DNA of 64,000 nucleotides from SG-bin7 sp964498095. GTDB lineage: Bacteria > Bdellovibrionota > Bdellovibrionia > Bdellovibrionales > SG-bin7. Shown one piece after another: positions 35,143-43,417 of this stretch. The notes below the pieces were generated by a model. That model saw nothing but the letters and a program-made list of their open reading frames with translations. It ran no database searches and was not told the DNA's origin. The DNA lies in the NCBI GenBank assembly GCA_964498095.1, contig CAZCFY010000004.1, positions 149,164 through 213,163 of the forward strand, given 5' to 3'. Position 1 is the first letter of the stretch. Every line of letters starts with the position of its first letter. The position numbers and the translations under genes were made by a program.

Positions 35143-36113
35143 TTAGTAAATTTCTCACCCCGGTAATTAATGTTTTTAAATTCCACAAAAAGAAGATCGG
35201 TGTATTTTTACTGGCTCTCTTATTTTTCTCGGTCATTTTATTTCACTACAATGATTTGGGAGATTTGGTTTCGGGAAAAGTCGCCGAAGCCACTAACGGT
35301 ACGGTTTCCCTGCAATTTGACGATTTGGGCTTAAGCTTTTTTCCTTTTGGCGTAAAACTTTCCAACGTCGCCGTTACAACTCCCATGATCCAAGAGCTAA
35401 AAGTCGAAACACTGGCGCTATCGCCGGCCATTTGGGGACTGTTAACGGGAAGTCCCGGGGTAAAAGTTCGTCTCGGCGGAATTTTTGACGGTGGCATCTA
35501 CGCGAGCATTCAAAAGGAAACCAAGGACAAATCCGAATTCGTGAAGGTAAATGCCGATTGGAGCACTATAGCGGTAGCTAACCTATTAAAGTTAGCGGCA
35601 GTTAATTTGCCGGCAAAAGGGAGCATCGACGGCGAACTGGAAGACGTAAAAATTGACCTTAAATTCCTGCAGCCGCCAACGGGAAAAGTAATATTAAAAT
35701 CTAAAGGTCTTGAGTTCCCCACCACCGCCCTGGCCATCCCGAGAGTTGGAACCATCGACACTCCCAATCTAAAATTTTCCGAAGTTGCGCTTACCGCCTC
35801 TCTCAAAGACCGCGATTTGATGATCGAAAACGGCGTGATTGGAAATTCTAAAGATGAAATTTATGGGAATCTGACCGGCCGTATTGGGGTACAGATTAAT
35901 GTTTATCCCAGTGGCGTGGCGACCCAGTTTAATAACTATAAATTAAATCTCGAATTACGCGTGAAAGAAAAAGCCTCAACTCAAGGTTATCTACCGCTAG
36001 CGCTGGGCTTTATCGAAAAGTGTAAAGTCGGCGGCGATAAAGGCACCCTCGCTTATCGTTGTGTTTTCGAAGGTGCCCAATTTGGATTAGTTCCGAAAAT
36101 TTCTACGTTCTAG
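35139..36113 (+). CDS. gspN: Type II secretion system protein GspN
   Basis: An accessory T2SS protein. The 324-residue product has one helix near residues 20-38, then a beta-rich periplasmic domain resembling AsmA-like repeats (VSLQFDDLGLSFFPFGVKLSNVAV), which is the pattern in the deltaproteobacterial GspN type. The start is a GTG in a 4-bp GTGA overlap with gspM. It ends in a 4-bp overlap with the convergent beta-barrel gene (shared TCTAGA). gspO is not in the operon, so the prepilin peptidase must be encoded elsewhere. Confidence 0.82.
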   Translation: MISKFLTPVINVFKFHKKKIGVFLLALLFFSVILFHYNDLGDLVSGKVAEATNGTVSLQFDDLGLSFFPFGVKLSNVAVTTPMIQELKVETLALSPAIWGLLTGSPGVKVRLGGIFDGGIYASIQKETKDKSEFVKVNADWSTIAVANLLKLAAVNLPAKGSIDGELEDVKIDLKFLQPPTGKVILKSKGLEFPTTALAIPRVGTIDTPNLKFSEVALTASLKDRDLMIENGVIGNSKDEIYGNLTGRIGVQINVYPSGVATQFNNYKLNLELRVKEKASTQGYLPLALGFIEKCKVGGDKGTLAYRCVFEGAQFGLVPKISTF

Positions 36114-36655
36114 AAATTCAAAGGTAAAGAAACAGACAATACGGCCATTTTTGAATCAAGATCCGATGTAACGCCCGCGACGTCATCGTACTTAATCATA
36201 TAGTAATCAAGATTAATTACGACAAATGGTAGCCCTGTAAAGCCCGCACCAATTTTAAAACCTTTTCCTTTAAAATCCGAAGTGCTGCCGTCGGGAGTAT
36301 TTTTGGCGTCTAAAACATAAGTAGCGTACGCGCGTACTGGTAAAACTGGAACGTCAACACTGGCAAAAACGCCAAGGTTATTCGTTTTTACTTTTATAGT
36401 AGTACCACCGGTGTCTTTGCTATCAATCGTTGAAGTATCGTAATCAACACCGAAAGCAATGCCCATCAAAGAATAACCAAAACGCAATCCAAGACCAAGC
36501 GAACCGGTTAGCTCGCTATCTTTCACGGACGGTAAGGTCATTTTGCTAGTACCCACACCATAAATACCAAGGTAAGGCTCGATGTATATCGCTTGGCTGA
36601 CCGACGCCGACAGCATCAGAGCTGAAAATCCAAAAACCGCTAATAACTTTTTCAT
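36110..36655 (-). CDS. Outer-membrane beta-barrel protein
   Basis: A 181-residue protein with a signal peptide (MKKLLAVFGFSALMLSASVSQA). The mature part alternates hydrophobic residues with many Gly and aromatic residues and ends in VSLPLNF; a terminal Phe is the signal read by the Bam machinery. It looks like a small 8-stranded OmpW/OmpA-type barrel. Function not recognised. SD AGGAGGATATCT lies upstream. It is converging with gspN. Confidence 0.8.
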   Translation of the reverse strand: MKKLLAVFGFSALMLSASVSQAIYIEPYLGIYGVGTSKMTLPSVKDSELTGSLGLGLRFGYSLMGIAFGVDYDTSTIDSKDTGGTTIKVKTNNLGVFASVDVPVLPVRAYATYVLDAKNTPDGSTSDFKGKGFKIGAGFTGLPFVVINLDYYMIKYDDVAGVTSDLDSKMAVLSVSLPLNF

Positions 36656-36741
36656 TAGATATCCTCCTCTAAATGTTCAACTCAAATGCTATTACCGCAA
36701 ACTAAAGAGCGCAAACCGCGGCTAGACTAATGGCTAGAGCA

Positions 36742-36773
36742 AAAATAAAAAAAGCCGCGTTTCGCGCGGCTTT
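36742..36773 (-). terminator. Rho-independent terminator of ssb
   Basis: Stem AAAGCCGCG (36751-36759) and CGCGGCTTT (36765-36773), loop of 5, reading on the minus strand into a T-rich run (TTTTTTTATTTTT). It lies 28 bp after the ssb stop. Confidence 0.85.
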
Positions 36774-36800
36774 CTAATCTTCAAAATTTGAAATTATTTT

Positions 36801-37235
36801 TTAGAAAGGTAGTTCTTCACCAGAGTTGTCAAAAGCCGGTTCTGGGTTAAACTCAGCACCATTGGCTTCGGCATCAGCGCCGTAACCTGCGGAGGGACGC
36901 TCACCCGGTGAACCTAAGAATTGCACGGTGTTGGCGACGATTTCTGTGGTGTAACGTTTTTGACCCTGTTTATCTTCCCAGCTACGAGTGGTTAAGCGGC
37001 CTTCAACATAAACTTGGCGGCCTTTTGAAAGATGTTGACCGCAAATATCGGCAAGCTTACCCCAAACGACGATGCGATGCCATTCGGTGCGCTCTTGTTT
37101 TTGCCCTTGGTTATCAACCCAGTTTTCGCTCGTCGCCACATTAAAATGGGCTACTGATTGTCCGCTGCTAACTTTGCGAACTTCAGGATTTGCTCCCAAA
37201 CGACCAACAATAATAACCTTATTTACACCGGCCAT
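36801..37235 (-). CDS. ssb: Single-stranded DNA-binding protein
   Basis: Protects single-stranded DNA in replication, repair and recombination. The 144-residue protein has the OB fold (MAGVNKVIIVGRLGANPEVR, then TEWHRIVVWGKLADICGQHLSKG and VYVEGRLTTRSWEDKQGQKRY). A disordered Gly/Ala/Glu-rich linker leads to the acidic C-terminal tip EELPF that binds partner proteins. ATG follows GGGGGATT. It stands alone, with its own promoter and terminator. Confidence 0.97.
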   Translation of the reverse strand: MAGVNKVIIVGRLGANPEVRKVSSGQSVAHFNVATSENWVDNQGQKQERTEWHRIVVWGKLADICGQHLSKGRQVYVEGRLTTRSWEDKQGQKRYTTEIVANTVQFLGSPGERPSAGYGADAEANGAEFNPEPAFDNSGEELPF

Positions 37236-37265
37236 GAATCCCCCTTATTTTTTTAAGATAGTGAT

Positions 37266-37294
37266 GATTTAGTGTTCAACTTTATTTAAGTCAA
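37266..37294 (-). promoter_or_regulatory. Predicted sigma-70 type promoter of ssb
   Basis: On the minus strand TTGACT (37289-37294) is followed by a 17-bp spacer and TAAATC (37266-37271). The start site would lie about 20-25 bases before the ssb ATG. The -35 box is close to consensus, the -10 box weaker. Confidence 0.5.
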
Positions 37295-37382
37295 CAATCC
37301 CGCATTATTCAAAAATTATTCCCTAAACCATTAAAAATATAATTTGAATATGCCACAATTCTGGGCGGATGTCGGCCAAAAT

Positions 37383-37577
37383 TTACTTGGCTTTGAGTTT
37401 AATTTTTATAGCGGCAAATTGTTTAAGAAGTTCCAAAGCTTCATAGTCTTCATAACCCAAAAATTCCCGCAAAAAGTTATAAAGTGTCGGATAGCCCATT
37501 GAAATATGCAGGCCCGAGCGTTCAATTTCAAACAAAGATACAAAGTGTTTTAGCGACATTTTTTCGACTCCGAACAT
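37383..37577 (-). CDS. Short orphan ORF resembling the N-terminal helical region of HNH-type proteins
   Basis: A 64-residue frame. The segment FVSLFEIERSGLHISMGYPTLYNFLREFLGYEDYEALE recalls the helical region (ExxR...GYxSLxxYLxxELGYS) found N-terminal to HNH nucleases in many Bdellovibrio-like and actinobacterial proteins. No HNH motif follows, so it may be a remnant. The frame is open upstream of the ATG into the divergent sigma-factor gene without another normal start. It could be non-coding. Confidence 0.4.
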   Translation of the reverse strand: MFGVEKMSLKHFVSLFEIERSGLHISMGYPTLYNFLREFLGYEDYEALELLKQFAAIKIKLKAK

Positions 37578-37681
37578 ATAAGTAATACGTATCTTTTTGC
37601 CGCGCGGATGCCTTAAATATAAGCGCTCTATCCCATCTAATTTATTGATATTTCCCAGATTAGCCCACAGACTAAAGAGGC

Positions 37682-38254
37682 ATGTCCAAAGAATCTATGA
37701 TTGCCAGAGATCTAATGGCGAGGGTTTTACGTAATGATACTAAGGCCTTTGCTGATCTTTATGACCGCTTTAACCGCATCGTTTATAGCGTCATCTTGAA
37801 CATCGTTAGATCACCGCCGGAGGCCGAAGAGATTTTGCAGGAGATTTTTGTCACTCTATGGAACAAACGTAACGAATACGATTTTTCCAAGAGTAGTCCT
37901 GTAACTTGGATGGTAACCATGGCACGTAACCGCGCAATTGATAAAATTAGATCCAGTGAATATAAAGGCCAAATGAAATCAGCCTCGATAGATGATTCTC
38001 CGGCATTAAGTAGTATTGAAATGGCCGGCGAAAATCCGTTAGAGAATTCAATGCTCGAAGAAAAACAGCGCCTCGTTAAACAAGCCATTCAATCATTGCC
38101 GCAAGATCAACAAATTATTATTCGTGTGGCGTATTTTGAGGGCCTAAGTCAAAGCGAAATCGCCGAACGCTATTCGATTCCATTGGGAACGGTAAAGACA
38201 CGCATGCGTCTGGCGATGAAAAAGCTATCTGAATTGCTGAAGGAGGCGGCTTAA
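37682..38254 (+). CDS. ECF-family RNA polymerase sigma factor
   Basis: An extracytoplasmic-function sigma factor of 190 residues. Region 2 is seen at about 15-90 (FADLYDRFNRIVYSVILNIVRSPPEAEEILQEIFVTLWNK, then TWMVTMARNRAIDKIR) and region 4 at about 130-185 (LPQDQQIIIRVAYFEGLSQSEIAERYSIPLGTVKTRMRLAMKKL). It overlaps the anti-sigma gene by one base (TAATG), the usual arrangement for co-regulated pairs. It resembles the SigK/RskA group. SD AAAGAGG lies before ATG. Confidence 0.94.
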   Translation: MSKESMIARDLMARVLRNDTKAFADLYDRFNRIVYSVILNIVRSPPEAEEILQEIFVTLWNKRNEYDFSKSSPVTWMVTMARNRAIDKIRSSEYKGQMKSASIDDSPALSSIEMAGENPLENSMLEEKQRLVKQAIQSLPQDQQIIIRVAYFEGLSQSEIAERYSIPLGTVKTRMRLAMKKLSELLKEAA

Positions 38255-39369
38255 TGAATCAAGAACAATTTGAAGAAATGGCAGCCGCTTACGTTTTGGG
38301 AGTGTTATCCCACGATGACCGGATGACTTTTGAACGCGCTCTCGCCGCTGCGACTCCAGAACAAGTTCGTCTTTTTGAAGATATGCGTTTAGCCTCTCGA
38401 CACCTGCCGGTGGGAGCGGAACTGGCCACACCCTCGCCGGAAGTAAAAAATAAAATTCTAAGTCGTATTGGTGCTGTGGCCATGGAATCTAACGAAGTTA
38501 CAGAAGTTAATTTTGATGTGACGGACTCGTTAGAATTGACGCCCTCTACCCCGGTGGCTGCGGATACGAGAGCACCTAGGATGCCACCAGGCCCTCCTCG
38601 CTCCGGGACCAAACCAAAATTTAAATTACCAAAATTTAATTTTAAAATAGATCCCGCTTTACTTGATAAAATTTATCGGACTTTGCGGCTTGATCAGCCT
38701 CTGGTGGCCGTGGGACTTCCTCTCGTATTTTTGTGCACAACTCTACTTATGATTTTAGGCCAAGTCGGTCTACGCTCTAGCCTGGGCGAGTACGAACAAA
38801 AACTGGCGCAGCAAGAACAAAGTTTTAAAAATCAAACAATTGAATTAAGTGATTCGAAGATGAAGCTTGCGGAATTAGAAACAAAGTTAACGGCGCAAGA
38901 GCAAAAAATTGCGGATTTAGAAAAAAAATCTTTAGAGACCACGGATATAATCGCGGCCAAGGATAAAGAGATTAATGAAATCAAATCCGCGGGCGCCCAA
39001 AACCAAGAATTTATGGATCTCATGAAGGCTACCGATTTAAAAGTGACCGACATGAAAGGCTTAAAACCGTATCCGCAAGGACGCGCCAAGGTGATGTTCT
39101 CGCCGAAAACAAAGGTGGCGTATATTCATATTGCTAATATGCCGGTACCGCCGAAGGGTAAAGATTATCAGTTGTGGATGATGGAAGGTGGAAAGCCCGT
39201 GAGTGCGGGCGTGTTGGCGATGTCCCAGGGATTAACAATTTTAAAGGTCCCGACCGGTATTACAATTTCTCCCACGCGGCTCTCAGCTTTTGCGATTACG
39301 CTGGAACCAAAAGGCGGCGTACCCAAACCCACGGGCCCGATGTATATGATGGGGAATGTGCGGCTATAG
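38254..39369 (+). CDS. RskA-like membrane anti-sigma factor
   Basis: Binds and silences the adjacent sigma factor. The N-terminal 70 residues form an anti-sigma helix domain (AAAYVLGVLSHDDRMTFERAL), without the HxxxCxxC zinc motif. A Pro/Lys-rich linker leads to one transmembrane helix (about 148-170), a periplasmic coiled coil (EQKLAQQEQSFKNQTIELSDS and on) and an RskA-type beta domain (VAYIHIANMPVPPKGKDYQLWMMEGG). The total is 371 residues. The coiled coil is longer than usual and could be a site for regulated proteolysis. Confidence 0.9.
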   Translation: MNQEQFEEMAAAYVLGVLSHDDRMTFERALAAATPEQVRLFEDMRLASRHLPVGAELATPSPEVKNKILSRIGAVAMESNEVTEVNFDVTDSLELTPSTPVAADTRAPRMPPGPPRSGTKPKFKLPKFNFKIDPALLDKIYRTLRLDQPLVAVGLPLVFLCTTLLMILGQVGLRSSLGEYEQKLAQQEQSFKNQTIELSDSKMKLAELETKLTAQEQKIADLEKKSLETTDIIAAKDKEINEIKSAGAQNQEFMDLMKATDLKVTDMKGLKPYPQGRAKVMFSPKTKVAYIHIANMPVPPKGKDYQLWMMEGGKPVSAGVLAMSQGLTILKVPTGITISPTRLSAFAITLEPKGGVPKPTGPMYMMGNVRL

Positions 39370-39374
39370 AGTTT

Positions 39375-39395
39375 TCACCTCCGCCGCGGAGGTGA
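39375..39395 (+). terminator. Hairpin after the anti-sigma gene
   Basis: A perfect 9-bp stem, TCACCTCCG and CGGAGGTGA with a 3-nt loop, begins 6 bp past the stop of the anti-sigma gene. It is followed by TCTTCGC and not by a real U-run, so termination strength is uncertain. Confidence 0.55.
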
Positions 39396-39606
39396 TCTTC
39401 GCAAGCTGAGTTGGAGTCCGGCAAAAGTGTCCACACTTTATTCATGGGGACCGCAAAGTGGCTCGCGGCTAAAAAACTCCAATCCCACGCTAACGCCCGC
39501 ACCAATAAGATCTTGTAATTTCAATAAGTTATCCGGTAAAAGTCCAGCGGCCTTAGGCATCCTTTTTGCTCTCAAAATCACCGAACAAAAGCAAAGGATT
39601 TCGCCG

Positions 39607-40386
39607 ATGAAAAAAATTATTCTTTTACCACTCCTTTTCACCCTCTCCGCTTGCAATGGTGACTGGAAACCTTACAAGGAAATCGGCGGGTTTTTAGCTG
39701 AGCCGGCCGGTAATTTTGAAAGTGACAACAGTGTAAAAGTTGAAAATCTCTGCAGCGATCCCAACGCCAAAGTTACGGCCTTTGACGAGCAATTAAAGCC
39801 GGAGCAAAAATTTGTGCGTACAAGATTTATCGAAAGTGGGAATCGCAATATTTTTATGAAACTCACCAGCGAAATAAAAGACGTTAGCACCCAAAAGCTA
39901 AGTGCCGCCACGCAAATCAGTGATGTGATGGGATTTGATATCGGCGATGCTCAGATTGAGGATAATTGTGAAATTAAGGATGTTCACACGTGCGCGCAAT
40001 CAGGAGACGTCGATGCGCCAAAACCGCATTTTGAATTTGAAGACTGTTACGTTAATGATGATGACGACAAAACCTCGGAAATTTGGCGCGGCACTTATAC
40101 ATTTAAAAGTGGCCAGAGTGTAAAAGCCGTGCGCGAAAAATCTACTGTTAAAGGCAGCATTTTTTGCCGCGTCGACGGCGAGGTAAAGTCGATAGGCACC
40201 GGCGCGATTTTAACTGAGCGCTTAAGTTCTCCTGAAATAATTGCATTTCCACTTATACCTTCTACATGCGGCGCTGCCACAATCTTTTTAAGTAAGACGG
40301 CGGTACTTCTTGAGAGCAGTAAAAAACTAGAGTATGTTCGTCAAGAAACGACGGAAGTTCCACTGCGCACTACGGAGAAAAAATGA
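39607..40386 (+). CDS. Putative lipoprotein of unknown function
   Basis: A 259-residue protein. The signal MKKIILLPLLFTLSAC has a lipobox at Cys16, and then a soluble domain with paired Cys (CSDPN, NCEIKDVHTC, DCYVNDDDD, FCRVDG, TCGAA). The Asp-rich segment near 145 (YVNDDDDKTSEIW) may bind metal. I prefer ATG 39607 (AAAGGA 8 nt upstream) to the frame opening at 39427, which lacks an export signal. It is coupled by ATGA to the next gene. Confidence 0.7.
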   Translation: MKKIILLPLLFTLSACNGDWKPYKEIGGFLAEPAGNFESDNSVKVENLCSDPNAKVTAFDEQLKPEQKFVRTRFIESGNRNIFMKLTSEIKDVSTQKLSAATQISDVMGFDIGDAQIEDNCEIKDVHTCAQSGDVDAPKPHFEFEDCYVNDDDDKTSEIWRGTYTFKSGQSVKAVREKSTVKGSIFCRVDGEVKSIGTGAILTERLSSPEIIAFPLIPSTCGAATIFLSKTAVLLESSKKLEYVRQETTEVPLRTTEKK

Positions 40387-40940
40387 AAAAACTAATTTTC
40401 TTATTCGCCCTACCACAAATCGCGCTGGCTGCCGCCCTCCATGGAGTTACTTTGCCGGAAGCGGAAAAAGTAAATGGCAAAGATCTTGTGCTTAACGGTA
40501 TGGGGACGCGAATGGCTTCTTTTTTAGGTTTTAAAGTTAAAGTTTATATCGCCGGTCTCTATGTCGAAAAGAAAGCGAACAAAGCCGTTGATATCACGAC
40601 TCATGATGGTCCCAAAAAGATAGTCATGGAATTTCTGCGTGATGTTTCAAAAGAAAAAATGACAAAAAGCTGGGAAGAGGGCTTTGAAAAAAACTGCGCG
40701 GATAAGTGCTCAACTCACCAAGTTCACTTGCAAAAATTTATTGGCCTTTTAAAGGACGTAAAAGAGAAGGACCGCTTAAGCTTGGTTTTCTTACCTGATC
40801 GTCTTGAATTTAAGCAAAATGACGGCAAACCAGAGGTTATCGCCAATGCGGAGTTCTCGGATATAATTTTATCCGTTTTCATTGGTGCAAATCCCCCCAA
40901 TACCGAATTGCGCGATGGGCTTTTAGGCGCCACCAATTAA
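40383..40940 (+). CDS. Chalcone isomerase-like exported protein
   Basis: A 185-residue protein with a signal peptide (MKKLIFLFALPQIALAA) and a domain of the chalcone-isomerase-like fold: LHGVTLPEAEKVNGKDLVLNGMGTR, then FKVKVYIAGLYVEKK and the MEFLRDVSKEKMTKSWEEGFEKN helix. Bacterial members are periplasmic and not flavonoid enzymes; their role is not known. The ATG overlaps the lipoprotein stop. Only 54 bp separate it from the peptide operon, so read-through is possible. Confidence 0.8.
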   Translation: MKKLIFLFALPQIALAAALHGVTLPEAEKVNGKDLVLNGMGTRMASFLGFKVKVYIAGLYVEKKANKAVDITTHDGPKKIVMEFLRDVSKEKMTKSWEEGFEKNCADKCSTHQVHLQKFIGLLKDVKEKDRLSLVFLPDRLEFKQNDGKPEVIANAEFSDIILSVFIGANPPNTELRDGLLGATN

Positions 40941-40994
40941 CTAGACCAACGCCTAGTATAGGATTAGCCTCTGGCCGTGCTACAGTATCTGGAT

Positions 40995-41930
40995 ATGTCG
41001 CACGACCTCGTACATTTAAATAAAAAAACATATCTGCAAAAAATAGAAATTCCGACGAATTTGAGCACGGATTCCATCTATACGCAAATTCATGGCATGG
41101 ATATGGAAATGAATTTCTCCAGTCCTGCCATGCGCGGATGGATTATGGAAAAACTTTCCGCTTACAACTGCCCGCTTTGGGAATCTAAAGAGTTTCGCAA
41201 GCAATTTGGTCCCAATCATTTATTTGTAAACTGGATAGATGTTTGCGATGTCCTAAATATTTCCGCCGCACAGTGGGGCGATGACGCCGATGACGATCTC
41301 GAGGTTTTCATTGCGCAAAACAAGGAATGGGCCTTTCAACGTGATTTTGCCGGTGTTAGCTGTGATGCTAAAATTGAAATTTTTTGTGCTACGGGTGATG
41401 ATGACGGTTTCTTTAATGCTCTTCGTTGGTTTCTGCCCCGTCACCTCGTTTCGTTTAATTCTATAGTAATGCATAGTTCTTCGTTTGTGGATCAAAACGG
41501 CTGGGCCCATCTTTTTGTTGGCCAGTCCGGCGTGGGAAAAACAACCACAGTAACCCGCATTCTTGGGCACACAATATTAGGCGACGACATGATTTTAATT
41601 TCTGTCGCCGCAGGAAAGGTTTTTGCCGAGACTCCCGTGCTGGGTCAAAACCCCCGCTTTGCCGGAAAGGCCGGGCAACGCTTTCCCCTTAAAAGCATAA
41701 ATTTCTTACGGCAAGGGCCCGCGGTAACAAAAACCGCAGTGACAAGCGTAGATGGCATGCTACGGCTTTCTACTTCGCTACTTTATCCAACCTGGAACTT
41801 CGAGACGCAAACTCAACTTTTACAAATCCGCGCGCTCTTAGAGTCCATCATAAAAACCATTCCCTGTTTTGAACTTACACTAGATAAATCCACGCCGTTC
41901 TTAGGAGTTGTCGATGAATCTTATAAATGA
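40995..41930 (+). CDS. HPr kinase-like protein, RiPP tailoring kinase candidate
   Basis: A 311-residue soluble protein whose second half matches HPr-kinase-type P-loop proteins: Walker A GQSGVGKTTT at about 176-184 and the downstream acidic motif ILGDDMILI at about 194-202. The N-terminal half is unrecognised. Kinases of this type in lasso-peptide clusters (ThcoK, PadeK) phosphorylate the C-terminal Ser of the precursor. The precursor encoded here also ends in Ser, so the same role is a reasonable inference. ATG 40995 is chosen over an in-frame GTG at 40977; the SD is weak. Its end overlaps the PqqD-like gene by 17 bp. Confidence 0.75.
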   Translation: MSHDLVHLNKKTYLQKIEIPTNLSTDSIYTQIHGMDMEMNFSSPAMRGWIMEKLSAYNCPLWESKEFRKQFGPNHLFVNWIDVCDVLNISAAQWGDDADDDLEVFIAQNKEWAFQRDFAGVSCDAKIEIFCATGDDDGFFNALRWFLPRHLVSFNSIVMHSSSFVDQNGWAHLFVGQSGVGKTTTVTRILGHTILGDDMILISVAAGKVFAETPVLGQNPRFAGKAGQRFPLKSINFLRQGPAVTKTAVTSVDGMLRLSTSLLYPTWNFETQTQLLQIRALLESIIKTIPCFELTLDKSTPFLGVVDESYK

Positions 41931-42186
41931 ACCACTTAAAAAATCCCCGGTTACACCTTGGCAAGAAATGGACGATCAGATTTTGGTGTTGTTACCCAAG
42001 AAAAATACCGTCCATGAGCTTAATGCTACCGCCAGCTTTTTGTGGAAAAATATAGATGGCGCCCGCACACCAGAGGACCTGCTAAACTTATTAATGGACG
42101 AATTTGAAGTGGCGCGCGAAGAAGCTAGTCAGGATCTTGCCGCGTTCGTAAATGAAATGAAAACGCAGGGACTCCTCGTTGAGTAA
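41914..42186 (+). CDS. PqqD-family RiPP recognition element
   Basis: A 90-residue stand-alone RRE that would bind the leader of the precursor and deliver it to the modifying enzyme. The family pattern is visible: ILVLLPKKNTVHELNATASFLWKNIDGARTPEDLLNLLMDEF followed by a final helix FVNEMKTQGLLVE. ATG 41914 has TAGGAG 7 nt upstream. It overlaps the kinase gene upstream and the radical SAM gene downstream, so all three are translationally coupled. Confidence 0.9.
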   Translation: MNLINEPLKKSPVTPWQEMDDQILVLLPKKNTVHELNATASFLWKNIDGARTPEDLLNLLMDEFEVAREEASQDLAAFVNEMKTQGLLVE

Positions 42187-43297
42187 CACTGATATTTCTC
42201 TTTTAGAAAAGCTAAGGGCTTCGGGAGTAACAAGCTACCGCCCTATTCAGGCTTCTTTAGAGTTAACGAACCGTTGCAACGAACGCTGCACGCATTGTTA
42301 TATTCCAGAATATAAGGACGACGAAAAGCGGTTACTCACGCTGGAACAATGGAAAATCGTTTTACAAGAGCTGCGCGAAGCCGGAGTACTTTATTTGATT
42401 CTCATGGGCGGCGAAGCAATGCTTAGCCCGCATTTTTGGGGAATCGCTGAGGAGGCCTCGCGGTTAGGCTTTTCTCTATCCATGATTACCAACGGTTTAC
42501 TTATTAAGGAAGAAACGGGTAAACGCTTAGCCGAAGTTGGTTTTTCCGATATTACATTTAGTTTCTACAGTCTTAATCCCGCCGTTCACGATAAAATGAC
42601 GAAAGTGTATGGCTCCTGCGCACGCACGCAAAAGGCGATCGAAATTTGCTTGCAAAATAACATCCGGGTGAGCGTGAATTGTCTGCTTACGGAAGCCAAT
42701 ATTAATGATTACTTTGAACTTAAAGAGTGGTGCGAGGCCCGCGGCCTTTGGCTGCGCTTTGATCCAATAATTACGCCCAAACATGGTGGCGATTTAACTC
42801 CTACAAAATACCGCGCGCGCCCTGAGCAAATTCGCGAATTTTACAAAAAACTCATTCAGCCAACATCCGTCAAGAAATCCGCGCTTGAATTTGGTGACAT
42901 GTCAGAGACTCATGTCTGCAATGCCGGAAAAGGGAAATGCGCAGTGACCGCCTATGGCGAACTGCTCACCTGCATAGATATTCGCGAATCTCTTGGCAAT
43001 TTAAGTCAGCAAAAATTTTCTACCTTGTGGGAAGGTCATATCGCGCAGAAATGGCGCAATATCCGCAATAAAGACATTAAATTTAAAGATAAAGAAAGCA
43101 TGTCCCAATGTGAACACTGTCCAGGAATGGCGTTTCACGAAAGCGGCGATGCTCTTAAAGTTACTGAATACGAAACTATCGTGGCGAGGGCTAAGTTTGA
43201 AGCCATCGCCCTAGCCCATGCGCAATTGGGAGGAGAAAAACATGAAAAACGAAAACAAAGACAAAAAGAAACAGAAAAAGAAATATCAATCTCCTAA
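42179..43297 (+). CDS. Radical SAM/SPASM-type peptide-modifying enzyme
   Basis: A 372-residue radical SAM protein. The [4Fe-4S] motif CNERCTHC is at residues 33-40, with the GGEAML motif at about 78-82. The C-terminal part has a SPASM-like Cys set: C247, C254, C265 (G-x4-C pattern) and C311-x2-C314. The last Cys pair usual in a full SPASM domain is missing, so it may hold one auxiliary cluster in a twitch-like fold. Enzymes of this kind install thioether, C-C or other cross-links in peptides. The start is TTG at 42179, overlapping the RRE stop. Its last 56 bp overlap the precursor gene in another frame and encode a Lys/Glu-rich tail. Confidence 0.88.
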   Translation: MSNTDISLLEKLRASGVTSYRPIQASLELTNRCNERCTHCYIPEYKDDEKRLLTLEQWKIVLQELREAGVLYLILMGGEAMLSPHFWGIAEEASRLGFSLSMITNGLLIKEETGKRLAEVGFSDITFSFYSLNPAVHDKMTKVYGSCARTQKAIEICLQNNIRVSVNCLLTEANINDYFELKEWCEARGLWLRFDPIITPKHGGDLTPTKYRARPEQIREFYKKLIQPTSVKKSALEFGDMSETHVCNAGKGKCAVTAYGELLTCIDIRESLGNLSQQKFSTLWEGHIAQKWRNIRNKDIKFKDKESMSQCEHCPGMAFHESGDALKVTEYETIVARAKFEAIALAHAQLGGEKHEKRKQRQKETEKEISIS

Positions 43298-43409
43298 AGT
43301 GAAATCCGAAAACCTTATGGTGTACGGCGCCCTCTGCAATGGCATGAGCGGCGGTGGAAAGAAAACAACAACCACGGCAGGTTGCTCAGCATCCCGATTA
43401 CGCTCTTAA
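43242..43409 (+). CDS. Candidate RiPP precursor peptide (55 aa)
   Basis: A short basic peptide with an excellent SD (GGGAGGAG) 7 nt before the ATG. The leader is very Lys-rich and holds YQSP at residues 15-18, the YxxP pattern recognised by lasso-type RREs, followed by KVKSENL. The likely core begins around GALCNGMSGGG (residues 29-39) and runs KKTTTTAGCSASRLRS, with Cys32 and Cys48, a Gly-rich loop, four Thr and a C-terminal Ser55. The size, position inside an rSAM/PqqD operon and Cys/Thr content all fit a substrate. I do not recognise a named family. The cleavage point is a guess. ATG 43218 in frame is less likely. Confidence 0.82.
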   Translation: MKNENKDKKKQKKKYQSPKVKSENLMVYGALCNGMSGGGKKTTTTAGCSASRLRS

Positions 43410-43417
43410 GGCTGAGA

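Noticed and set aside
40936..40994. Promoter for the peptide operon between 40940 and 40995
   Set aside because: A TTAACT and TATAGG are present but the spacing is about 14 bp; not convincing.
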